A stretch of 64,000 bases of DNA, from positions 37,145,336-37,209,335 of the forward strand of contig OW028580.1 in NCBI GenBank assembly GCA_932294295.1, given 5' to 3'. The notes under the pieces are model-generated. The model saw only the letters and a list, made by a program, of their open reading frames with translations, did not search any database and was not told the origin of the DNA. Origin of the DNA: Alitta virens (lineage: Eukaryota; Annelida; Polychaeta; Phyllodocida; Nereididae). Positions 37,101 to 46,828 of the stretch are shown here, in pieces; position 1 is the first letter of the stretch, and every line of letters starts with the position of its first letter. Both the position numbers and the translations under genes were made by a program.

Positions 37101-40100
37101 CATCTTATCTAACCTCATCTTCCGTGAACAGGACAAGGTACTTTATCCATAGCTCTTCGATGGATATATTGTGTCTTAGAATATCCCACCTTCTGTCTGC
37201 ATATGTCAAATTCATGAGCATTTCAATTTGTTTTATATTCTTGTCTCGTTTCCTTGACTCTTGTTGATCAGTCTGTGAAATATAAGTATAAATAGTTAAA
37301 TGATTCAATTAGTTTAAAGGAGCAGTCTCATTAGTTTTAGCACATTCATTCTGTTTGTTTTTATATAAAGGCAATTGGAAAATGATATTAAAACATGCTG
37401 TATTTCAAGTTAGGCAAAAAGAGCCCTTGATCATGGTTGAAAATATGAAATACAATGAAATTTAGCATTCACCTTTATGCCAATTAGGCTATTTTTATGA
37501 ACAAGCTTAACTCTTCTGGCCTTAACAGTAGGTAATCTTGCAATCATTTAGCAGAAAATGGAAGAAAAGTCTAATTTTAGCTGCTCATTTCAAGTGCAGT
37601 ATTACTGATTACAACAATTTCAATACCTTGATATGCTGCTGAATACTATTGTGATCCTCAGAGGAAGGTCTCTGCGTGGGGCAGTAATTGTCAAAACCAT
37701 ACATCAGATGATCACTTCGCTAGCCTGTCAAACCTTGGTGCTTATCATTTTTCAAAATGCCTTCACCGAACGTTGAGTTGTACTAATTGCTTTCGAATAT
37801 AATACTTTTTATAAAAAGATGTTTATATGCATGTGATATATTAAATAAAAATAAATAATTTCTTTTACCAAATAATAAAAAGTACTTTCACTGTTTCTCA
37901 ATGAATTATCTTATTATTTGAAACTAAATGTATAACATTGTACACATTTTTTGACGAATAAGGTTTGTCAAATGATCAACTCAGCGTTTGACAAACCTAA
38001 TTTGTTAAATTTATTTTCATTTAACAGTGGACAATTGTGAGCTATTGTAACACAGTGTTAATGGAGAAGTGGTCTTGATAGTGGTTTTATTTTTAAACCC
38101 TAATATTTATTCATCAAAATATCACAAGATCACTAAGCGAATGATCAAGCATGTGTAAGAAACATAGAAAGGTAAAATTTTTATTAGGAATTCTGGATTA
38201 CTGTACTTCTTTCATGTAGTCCCAAATGACCTGAAATCCCACTACATCGGTTTGTTTTGCAAAACAAATTAATTTGAACCTTAGTTACTTCAATTTATTT
38301 AGCAAAAGGCATATGCCTTGTGTGGCACACTGGCGGATCCAGCCCTGACTCTACTACAGGGGGCCAAAACCATGACTGTTCGATGCCCCTTTGGTCATTT
38401 TATGGCCTGTGATAGAAATTAAGGTTTCTATGGGGGGGGGGGGCATGGCCCCAATGCCCCCCCCTGGATCCGCCATTGGTGTGGCAGAGTATCAAATACA
38501 ATAAGTAACAAAAAAAACCCATCATACTAGTACTTGAAGTGCCATTATTACTGTATTACGACCCTGACTATCAAAATAATATTACTGATTCACACACAGA
38601 GCACAGAGCACAGAGCTTCATAACAAAATCAGTAATTTCTTCTGAATATTGTCTGAAGTCCTAATTGCTAGTACAATTATGCCTGCTTTCATTATCTTAG
38701 ATGACACTGTTAACTGCAATTAAGCTATTTTAAAAAACGATTGGCATTGATTGCAAGTTAATTTATTTTGGGTGTAAAGGGGCGGGGAGCACCATGAGGG
38801 GGGCTGGTCCGTGAGTCCGGATCCGTGAGTCCGGGTCCGTGAGTCCGGATCCGTGAGTCCGGGTCCGTGAGTCCGGGTCCGGGTCCAGTCCGCGTTTTAT
38901 AACATACCTTGGCATCCCGTGTCTCCCCAAATGTCGGCGAAACATAGACAATTACTTATGAGTCATATTGTATCTTTGCGTACTTTAACGTTAAACCCTT
39001 TATCACGCAGAATGCCAAGCCGGAACCTACGGCTTTTCCTGTGCGCAGACATGCGAGTGCCCCAACAATAAAGACTGTCACAAAGTAACAGGAAAATGTG
39101 AGAAAGGTGAGTTATCAGTTATTTGGGACAGGCATGTTATCTAGCATATCACATGCATTCTACTCATGATGAATCATCTATTTAGGAGGAGGAAAAGAAC
39201 AACAATAAATGAGTGATCAATATAAATGGCTTCTAAAACACATATTATAACTATTCCTTGCTATATCAAAGCAATCAGCCAAAATGTAACACTACCTGAC
39301 TTTAAACATTGAATTAGGTTCCCAAATAAATCCTGATCAAGATCATAAATATCACTGTGCATCATTTCACAGTAATTTTTGAGGATGAAATGACCATAAT
39401 ATCCTCAACTTGACAGTAGAACTTCTCAAAAAGTTTAGACACATTTTGTATAAAGAATTAAATTTTAAGAAATAATACATAGTGTTATGTTTTTTATGGA
39501 TGTCACAGAAATTTGATCATGTTACTATTTAGCAGTGACATCAAGTTCTTCCTGCGAGTTTCTTTCTTTTGTATTTCAATGTTGTTTTTTTTTCATCTTT
39601 TGTGTACACATCAATGAACAAACTATAGCTGATGTCACAAAGCCAGCAAGTGATGAAGAGAACAGTTACTAATTTTCAGCTATTTTTTTTTTAATTCAGA
39701 AATAACTACAACTGCAATAACATCTATATCAGGCAAGTTGCTCACTCTTGATCAGCAGATTTATTCAAGTAGTGTATTTTATATATAGGAAAAAAGTATA
39801 TATTAACCATGCAATCAATAAGAGACACAACAAAATACTGAGGATTAACTTCAATGTGTATATTCCAGGTAATATGTAAAGTTAATAAAATTTCATTGTT
39901 ATTAATTACATATATTCGTATTTTTTATTTTTGTTTCTCTTACTAATTATTCTTATTTTTCTTATCAATTATCTGCAGCATATAACTATACATCATTTAA
40001 GTAAAATTTCCTTCAGGTTGTATAGATAAATTAAAATTTAGCTGACAATCATAATACATCTTTAATTTCTGAATGTCTCTTTATAGTCGCTGCTATATTT

Positions 40101-40768
40101 TGTGCTTTGTCAATACTCTTTGCTGGTGCATATCTTCGGCTCAAATGCAAGATGAGAAGGTATGATTGATGAATTCTGATTTCATTGATGATATATATTA
40201 AACTGACACCATGAAGAACCAATGATAGGAATATGCAAGTACTTAGAACTTGTATTCTAGCATTAAAAAGTCTACCCAGAAATTCTTTTGAATCCATAAT
40301 CTAGAAAGCTATTTTAATTACCATCCACCAAAAAATATAAACAAACCAATCAGAATTGATTATCTTTCTAACACAGCAGTAAACCAATAACCTAAACACA
40401 CACATTGGTAAACTCCTCTTCTCAAGAAGTCAGGGGGAAAATCTACAAATTAAGCAATAGCAATACACTGTTGGGTTATTATTTAAATCCATATGTTAGA
40501 ATGGTGCATAGTATTATATAATAATACTACTAAATATCATAATATATTGATTTTCAGATTATCAAAGTCAACAGATCGGACGACTAAGATGATTCCAACT
40601 GCATCTTCACCAGATCCTTTGTACTGTGAGATTAATGACCAAAGTCGTCCTCCACTTATGTCAGTCTTCAGATCGAGCTCAACCAATAATGTACCAAACA
40701 TTTCTGGAAAGAATTCAGCAATACCAGAGTATGTGGAAGTTTTACCTGCACTACCTTGTCACCTGTAG
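25918..40768 (+). CDS. WSC/EGF-like receptor, copy B, truncated tail
   Basis: Coding exons: 25918-26020, 26864-26988, 27821-27956, 28049-28191, 28277-28424, 28809-28913, 29322-29459, 29602-29748, 29949-30098, 31040-31189, 31961-32104, 39011-39106, 39700-39732, 40087-40159 and 40558-40768. Phases chain and give a 633-residue protein: signal peptide, two WSC domains, seven EGF-like exons, membrane helix and a short tail. It has one WSC pair and one EGF exon more than copy A. A CAG-to-TAG change creates a stop at 40766-40768, removing the part of the tail with YLEP, the YMxM sites and the route to the phosphatase exons. A one-base deletion farther on confirms relaxed selection on that part. The ectodomain remains open, so it could be a signalling-poor decoy receptor or an early pseudogene. 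The donor after exon 31961-32104 is normal CAG|gtagga here. Confidence 0.7.
26864..27956 (+). CDS. Extra first WSC domain, unit B only
   Basis: Exons 26864-26988 (RYIGCYEKL ... KCAHQHVAFAGLK) and 27821-27956 (NGNQCWCTN ... LKCGGSIAFDIYQ) form a complete WSC module with the usual cysteines and closing CGG motif. The pair enters and leaves in phase 1, so A and C can lack it without a frameshift. The two introns around and within it, about 830 bases each, contain no other recognisable gene. Confidence 0.85.
28049..28424 (+). CDS. Second WSC domain exons, copy B
   Basis: Exons 28049-28191 and 28277-28424 correspond to the only WSC domain of A and C and are nearly identical to it; one change turns Ser to Thr in NLTAYNC. 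Confidence 0.85.
28809..32104 (+). CDS. Six EGF-like exons, copy B, one duplicated
   Basis: Exons 28809-28913, 29322-29459, 29602-29748, 29949-30098, 31040-31189 and 31961-32104. The fourth and fifth are copies of the same module. The second of these matches A exactly in protein ([13 protein letters not shown]), while the first has CQYQC and DKVIGAC changes. The exon at 29322 also differs from A (GANC, SISCAAGMKNFPLC), with cysteines kept. All are phase 1-1. Confidence 0.82.
29812..31993. repeat. 1091-base direct duplication carrying an EGF exon, unit B
   Basis: Segments starting near 29812 and 30903 align for about 1.09 kb with the same offset of 1091, including exon 29949-30098 versus 31040-31189. 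At 30865-30900 the first copy ends in a decayed acceptor (tttttcaaaatg) of the following EGF exon, marking the duplication junction. A and C have a single copy. Confidence 0.85.
34132..34178. repeat. (TTGA)n microsatellite, unit B
   Basis: Ten or more uninterrupted ttga repeats, longer than the same site in A (about 9753-9780). Confidence 0.9.
34285..34316. repeat. Perfect 15-base palindrome, unit B
   Basis: CACTGACCTACATAT, a two-base spacer, then its exact inverse complement. A and C carry the site at 9985-10016 and 57278-57309 with mismatches in one arm. It may be the remnant of a hairpin-forming element end. Confidence 0.6.
34558..35140. repeat. CTAT/CTAC tetranucleotide microsatellite, copy B
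   Basis: Long mixed run of ctat, ctac and ctaa tetranucleotides, longer and more rearranged than in A and C. Confidence 0.95.
35217..38032. mobile_element. Unit B-private insertion with inverted repeats and direct-repeat flanks
   Basis: A and C have different sequence between the matching flanks at 35205 and 38091. Inside, 35261-35286 (AAATAAATTTGACGAATTAGG) and 37994-38019 are inverted repeats of each other. The nine bases aattgtgag occur directly at 35208-35216 and 38033-38041, a possible target-site duplication. Near 35389-35530 there are two tandem copies of a ~75-base unit. The cargo is a minus-strand gene fragment at 36341-37719 and no transposase was seen. The long target duplication would suit a hAT-like non-autonomous element; this class is an inference. 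Confidence 0.5.
36341..37719 (-). pseudogene. Gene fragment similar to SAMD3-like proteins, minus strand, unit B only
   Basis: Three minus-strand blocks with good splice signals and compatible phases: 37719-37627 (YGFDNYCPTQRPSSED), 37272-37114 (LMNLTYADRRWDILRHNI and WIKYLVLFTEDE) and 36859-36341, which starts ICQKF and ends KDKY-stop. The pattern of a CP...P..ED block, then LM..T...RR..I, then a KY..LF segment followed by IC..F recalls a family often labelled sterile alpha motif domain-containing protein 3-like; this is from memory, not a search. Upstream exons including any SAM domain were not found, so it appears to be the 3' part of a gene, perhaps captured by the surrounding element. 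The last block may itself hold an intron ending near 36553, where a ttcttcag acceptor precedes EPDSMYILC. Confidence 0.5.
38328..38478. mobile_element. hAT-type MITE with 8-base target duplication, unit B
   Basis: The left end is CACTGGCGGATCCAG and the right end, on the other strand, is CAATGGCGGATCCAG. The direct repeat gtgtggca lies at 38320-38327 and 38479-38486. An 8-base duplication and CA-starting ends fit the hAT superfamily. The 151-base element has no coding content. A and C keep only a damaged middle part near 12370-12480 and 59700-59810. Confidence 0.8.
38805..38892. repeat. 14-base GC-rich minisatellite, unit B
   Basis: Repeats of CCGTGAGTCCGGAT and CCGTGAGTCCGGGT. It creates a repetitive open frame on the minus strand that is not a gene. 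Confidence 0.9.
39011..39106 (+). CDS. Last EGF-like exon, copy B
   Basis: Encodes the same residues as the exon at 14019-14114 of unit A, with intact tcacgcag acceptor and gtgagt donor. It lies 40 bases past the end of the large TIR element. Confidence 0.82.
39700..40159 (+). CDS. Transmembrane exons with GC-AG intron, copy B
   Basis: Exons 39700-39732 ([11 protein letters not shown]) and 40087-40159 ([17 protein letters not shown] plus basic residues). The first ends CAG|gcaagt as in A and C. One change, Ile to Ser, lies in the N-terminal part of the helix. Confidence 0.8.
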
Positions 40769-41003
40769 ATGTCAGCACCAAATCTCCTAGATTTGTATAC
40801 TATACAACAGATGGCAACACCAGTTCCCATGGAACAATCTGCATACCTGGAGCCATCTGGTGTCATGGCTCATCCAGGATACATGACAAGGGGAGGATCA
40901 ACAGTCAATCAAAATAGGCATAGAGCTCCAATTGAAGGATCTGGTGCAACAGCGCAGCCTGATTACATGGAGATGAGTGGGTTTTCCCTGCTGACAAACA
41001 AGC
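40558..41003 (+). pseudogene. Cytoplasmic tail exon, copy B, broken
   Basis: Homologous to 15664-16110 of unit A but with a TAG stop at 40766-40768 and one base less near 40981 (446 against 447 nt to the gtatgt donor at 41004). YCEI is kept, EYLED has become EYVEV, and the YMTM position would read YMTR. The part after the stop is still recognisable, so the damage is recent. The exon up to the stop is counted in the copy B protein. Confidence 0.8.
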
Positions 41004-41349
41004 GTATGTCCCATAATGTGCCTCTTAAACATGAGGCCAACACTTTAAAAGGAAAGGAAGAGCAAAGAATTCAGGCATTCAATATTGCCAAATTGATCTG
41101 AACATACTATTATCAGCCTGACTGAAACAATTTTGTGACACTATTGACATTATTTCAAGGTTTTATCATATAAACTGATATATACAGTAGTTTACAAATG
41201 TTTTTTTTTTAATGTGGCCTGTTGACTGCTATATTTGTTCATGATTTTTATATAAGTACATAATTGCATGCTTGTTAATTTTTATATCTAGAATCGATCT
41301 ATCTTGTGCTTATAATTAAATCTTGTCTATTTTTTGCTTTCTTTTTTTA

Positions 41350-42315
41350 TAGGGTAGAGTGGGGCACCTTGAGCCGTGGGGCACCTTGATCCATTGGCTC
41401 TGCAGGCCAGTTGGTTTGACATTAACCATTTGTTAACGTTGTCAATAGAAATGTTTTTGCCCCTTAGTAATAAAGAAATAGGGCACTGATAATTTATCAA
41501 GTGTCCTGCAAGGAAAATGGGTTAATTCAGCATAAACATTTTTCATTACCACAGAGTCATAAGGCAAGGCAAGATTGTTATTCTTCTAATGTCTTCATTA
41601 CTTGTAGAATCCTCTAACCAATTTGTCAGAGTGAACTAGGCAATATATGCTAAAGATTGACCCCCATTACAGATCAGTCAAGATTTACCTTAATCGAACC
41701 ACATGTGTTTTTACATGGAATTTTTGTGTGGGGCACCTTTAGCCAGCTTACCAGGGGCACCTTTAGCCTGGCCATGAAACAACAATAACTAGTTAAAAGC
41801 ATACTATTACATGGTATAAACCTTTGAATATATTATAAGCCTTAATTTAACATGCAATATAGTGTATTTTGTGAATATTTAATTTTCATCCAAATATCCT
41901 CAACCCAATGCACACTTTACTTACATTGGGCATTTAAATCACTAATTTTTAATTACATACCTTAGCAAATTTAGGCATATTTGTACATTTCAGGCCTCAT
42001 CATTTCATTTCAGCTTGGCAGTTTCCAAGGGGAAAAAATTTGTATTTTATATGTAATTTATCCAAGGCACACTATACTTGCCCTGGACAGTCAGACAATC
42101 ATTAAGGTTCAGCCCTGCATTGATGTAGATTTGATATGGCCTTTCTTAACATAACTGTCAAGAAAAAATGCACCCTGAGATATATGTAATTATTACTCAA
42201 CATATTATTCCCTGAATTTGCTTTTGACGGTACATAATTAATTGCTGATGCAGGATGTTAAACTATAATAAGCTGTTATAAGTAAAAATGGCTCATGGTG
42301 CACCACTCTCCCCTA
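41350..42315. mobile_element. Long form of the TAGGG..GTGGGGCACC TIR element, unit B
   Basis: Same inverted ends as at 16414-16925 but 966 bases long. About 420 bases around 41600-42040 are absent from A and C. The extra part contains further GGGGCACCTTTAGCC motifs similar to the ends. No transposase frame is visible. Confidence 0.8.
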
Positions 42316-42590
42316 TACAATGCATGAATATGAATACATAATGTTATATAATCATTTGATTGCCTGTATCTTTTCTGTATCTTTTATATAATCATTTGAT
42401 TGCCTGTATCTTTTATATAATTATTTGATTGCCTGTATCTTTTGGGAATACCCTAAACTATTCCTCTAAAAAAAATGTTATGGTTACATTTGCCGTTTAT
42501 ATCCTGTGCAGAATTAAAGTTGGCAAATTTTCTTGCAAAGTCTATAGAGTGGTAATTCTGCATGGCAATGTATCTTGTATAAATGAATTC

Positions 42591-42596
42591 AATAAA
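42591..42596 (+). terminator. Candidate polyadenylation signal, copy B
   Basis: An AATAAA hexamer at the place matching 17146-17151 of unit A; the first hexamer of A is changed to AAATGA here. Confidence 0.35.
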
Positions 42597-44033
42597 ATGA
42601 TACTTCATCTTTAACTAATATGGGCATATATACGTGTTTATTGAATATATCTGATATATATCCTTTTTGCAGGGGCGCAGATCTTGGGGGGAATTAGGGG
42701 GATGTATTTCCCCTGCAAAACAAGTGGGGGGGGGTGATAATGTGAATATCCCCCCCCCCCTGGAAATGTACTGTATGCGTGGCATATTTAATCATAAACA
42801 TGCATTTCTTACAGACCTCAATTTGTTTTACTAAAATGTTCTGTCAGGTAAAATGGTTGATTGAATCCAATACTCTTACATCTGGAAATGCCTCGAACTT
42901 GAAAATGTTTGTTCAGTGACACCATTGATCATAATGTATTGCTTCATTGTACCTATTCCTGAAGTTCATCTGTGATTTTTTTTTTAAATTGTTTCTTGTA
43001 TCTACTGGCGCAGGTGGTTTAAGTCAGCCACTTTTAAAAATTATTTATTTTCTGCTAAAGGTTCATTATAATATGTTACCCATGTTAAGTGGTACCTTGC
43101 AGGATACAAAAATTGCCTACACAAAATTATAGACAAGGCACATTATATGGCTGTAATGTCACATTCACAGGAGTGAATTGTATACTATTGACACAACACA
43201 AAACCACTGACGCTAGATTCAAGTAATCTTCAGATGAGATATTTTTGGCTCAACTTAGAAATATATATACTACCAGTCCCATGGTTTTTTGATTTTTTTG
43301 ATTGTATGTTTAAATTGCCTTGTAAGTCGGAGAGCAGTTTCTCTGAATGCTGGACATTTAGTATATAAAGATATCTCCATATGATTTGGTCCTGGCAGAT
43401 TTAATAGTCCAATCATATACCAAACTTATGATGCTCTAAGATAATCTTCCCTTAAGCTGTCCCCCTCCGATTGTAATGTAATTTAGGCACTGAAAAAAGA
43501 GGGTCATAATTTGTTTCAGAGAAATAACAATATATTTAGTCTTGTTACAGAATTGGGAATTAGAAAAAAAGTATATTATAATATTTTTGTACCTAATTTA
43601 ATGCTTTAACATCAAGAAGAACTGTTCTTATGATAGTCTATGTTGTGTTTCAAGTCCTTCATTCACCAACAGAGGGGGAGCAAGTAGCACTGCACATTAG
43701 TCCGCCTAGTGGACAACACCTACAATCAAGTAACTTTAGACAATTAAAGCTTGGATATTCCTGGACTTTAAGTAACCGGTGGCTTTATCAACTTTGACTT
43801 TTAGAGAACTATTTTATGCATTACTGATTTGAAGATGTTATGAACTACAACACCATGAAGTACAAATAAAGTTCAAATAATGGCAACATTGCCAGATCAC
43901 TTTGAAGTTCACTTTGTCCTTACTGAGAACCCATGAATTAAAAGAGTCACTTTGAGACATATATATATTTTGACCAACAACAGTGACGCGAACTCTTTCA
44001 TTTTGGCAAAATTCTCTCAGGGGAGGAGGAACA

Positions 44034-45014
44034 TGGTGATCTCTCTAGTTTTTCATTACCTCCTGTTTATCAGCTACCGTATCCTGTACCTCAGGTCGAA
44101 TTAACGAGAGTCTGGTATGTAACTGTCTTCTCATGAACAGTTTACCAGGGGACACTCCAGTGATTGTATGGGGAGTGGTCTGGTATGTCAACAGGAAACT
44201 ACACAATTTCTGCTTGGTTGTAACGCCAGGCTGAGACTCCCCCGAATGTCTCTTTAGAGCAGCATTTAGAGTTTGTACTGCTCTTTCAGCTGACCTGTTC
44301 GAGGCAGGTGGTACGGAGGCGTCAAGGTGTGTTTCACTCCGTTACCAGCCAAGACAAAAAATGGCCAAGAAAGCAATGTTCCAAATTTGTGCAGTAGAAC
44401 AACTCCCACTCCATGAGGGCTGGCATCGCAGGCTGGTATCAGTGGTGACTTTTGTTCATTTCCATGGAACGTCTTTTCACAGCAAACAGTTCAGCGGGGC
44501 TAACATGGATGACAGATTCCTCAGGTAACTGCCGTAATAATTCACCATACGGAGGAACGTGCATAACTCAGAAACATCTTTTGGTCCTTTCGTCATCTTG
44601 ATTGCGGATACTTTTTCATGAATAGGTCTTCAGATGCGGTCAAGATATGACCTAAGTATTGCACACTGTCAGCTAGAAACATGCATTTTTGTCAGTTCCC
44701 TCTAACATTGTACTTAGACAACCTCTCCAGCACCATTTCTATCCGATATAAATGCTCTTCGTCTGATTTTGCCGTCACTAGGATATCGTCTATGTAATAT
44801 ACACCTGGAATTCTCTGGAGAATCTGATCCATTATTGATACTGTACAGTAGGCGAGTTACACCATACAATCCCTTAAAGGTATTAATTGTTAAGTACTTT
44901 TGAGATTTTTCTGATAGATAACCTTGTAGTCTCCACAGAGTCACAATTTCCCATTACTTTTAGGAACTACCACCACTGGTGATGCCCAATCGCACTGTCA
45001 ACTTTGTGCAATAT
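44034..45014 (-). mobile_element. Decayed Ty3/Gypsy pol remnant, copy B
   Basis: Nearly identical to 18660-19640 of unit A with the same stops and frameshifts, so insertion and decay came before the duplication of the two units. Reverse transcriptase, RNase H start and integrase pieces are recognisable on the minus strand. Confidence 0.85.
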
Positions 45015-45778
45015 ACCTGGATATTTTAAATTGTTCCATGGGGAATCCCTGTGCAACCTTTTCTTTCTTTCTTTTGTTTCAGTCAGAAGTTCTCAGTTGC
45101 TCAGTGAGTTCAAATATCATACAAATTATATTCTTTGAATCTCTTTCTCTCTTGAGCACATGTACAAAAGTGTTCTTGTGTGGTGCCATAAACAATGGAT
45201 TTTCACTGAATCTGAACTTTTAGCCTATTTTTGAAACCTTTATTAGCTAAAGCAGAAAATGTGTGCTTTGTTGTGTACAGTTTATGTCATAGAATTATGC
45301 TACCCTAAACGAAGGCCTAAAATAATAAGTTTTTCAGTTACCTTTTATGTTCAATTAGAGCAGTGGTCTGGAAGATGTGCAAGGACACACAATTATGAGT
45401 GGCATAACACAGCAATTTTAAACAAAGTCATGCCAAATTGATGGGACTTACATAAATAAACATTGTTATAGTAATTAGAATATTTGTGTATTAAAGAAAA
45501 GCTGGATGTGACTGACTTGAGTGTGTTCTGCTAACCTCTGGGTTTATCTAAGCTTGGATAAATCCTAACTACCCAAATTGCAATGCTTAAGTGAGCTGCT
45601 CAGAGAACTTAATGTGCTAGATTATTCAATGACCGTCATTGGGTTGTCAGGATGATTGGCAAATTGGTTGGATCTGTGATGTCAGCCACTTGGCACTGGT
45701 TACTTTAACTTGTTATATGTAAAAAAAACTGTACAGCAGTCACAGTAAATTTCATTTTGCTTCATTATTAAACCCTAG

Positions 45779-46175
45779 CTGCTTGAGAAAAATCGGCCAA
45801 AAGTTGGCTTTCGGCCGAGGTCAACTGACCAACCAACCTACCAAAGCTATTCTAAGGACTCCAGAAACAATAATCAAGCATTAGAACTAAGTTTCATTTC
45901 TGCATACAAGCCCATTTACTTGAGAAAAATTATATTTACTTGGCAGAAAGTTTGTTTTCAACCGACAGTCACCTGACCAACCAACCTACCAAAAGTAATT
46001 CTAAGGACCCCAGAATCAATAATCGAGCATTAGAACTAGTTTCATTGTTTCATTTTTTGCATACAAGCCCATTTACTTGAAAACAATTCTATTCACTTTG
46101 CAGAAAGTTGGTTTTTCAGTCAACAGCCAACCGACCAACTAACTACCAAAGCCACTCAAGTTAATGCCAAGTAGC
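45779..46175. repeat. ~145-base tandem repeats, copy B
   Basis: Three imperfect copies, as at 20413-20790 in unit A, just before the first phosphatase exon. Confidence 0.75.
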
Positions 46176-46317
46176 CAGCGCCAGTAATTGCAATTGGGTG
46201 AGTCATCCTGTTACCGATATTGTAACATCACTTGTTGAGAGATCTAATTTAAATTGTTGTGTGTCATCCTAGGCATGGCAAAAGGTAATAATGAAGATCA
46301 GGTGGGACATTTGTCAG

Positions 46318-46828
46318 GAACAAACAGAAGAAACGCTTCAAGAACATAATTCCTTGTAAGTTAGAAATGAATCTTAATAAAGCAAGAATTGGTTAATTTA
46401 GCAATTGAATTCTTCTAGTGCTTTATACATTTAACTTTTTTTGTTTCAGATGACAGTGCCAGAGTCAAACTCAGCATAATGAATGACGATCCCCTTACCG
46501 ATTATGTCAATACCAGCTACATTAACGTATGTTGTTTTATCCACACTTTTGAGTTGATTTGCATATTTAGATAAACTTTCAAATTTCGGGACTCAGAATA
46601 ATATGTTTTGATAAATGAGTTTAATGTCACGCTACCACAATTATCACCAAGTATTATTGTATTTTTTTTTTGTTAATCTGAGAGTGCCAGTGGTGTCCCC
46701 TTGTATGAAACTATGTATCAGATATAATTCAGTGGTTGTTCTAATTTGAATATGTAATTTATGTATGATGTTGTTTCATTTTGCCAATGAAGGGCTACAA
46801 AAAGAAAGGCAGTTCATTGCTTGCCAAG
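46318..46828 (+). CDS. N-terminal RPTP-domain exons, copy B (domain truncated)
   Basis: Exons 46318-46355, 46450-46526 and 46793-46828 encode the same opening of a receptor tyrosine phosphatase domain as in unit A. The catalytic part is missing and unit C starts 466 bases later. The tail exon of copy B has a stop and a frameshift upstream, so these exons could not be read from the copy B start codon. Confidence 0.7.

Larger units (their letters stand above)
32349..38970. mobile_element. Large TIR element in the long intron, copy B
   Basis: Left end CAGTATGACTCATATGG and, on the other strand, right end CAATATGACTCATAAG; both carry a CCGACAT block 25-30 bases inside. TA lies outside both ends. 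It is homologous to the element at 8028-13976, but its interior was changed by the private insertion at 35217-38032, a hAT-type MITE at 38328 and loss of the minisatellite blocks. Confidence 0.6.

Noticed and set aside
38763..38951. Minus-strand frame with repeated PDSR/THG motifs
   Set aside because: It is the translation of the 14-base GC-rich minisatellite.
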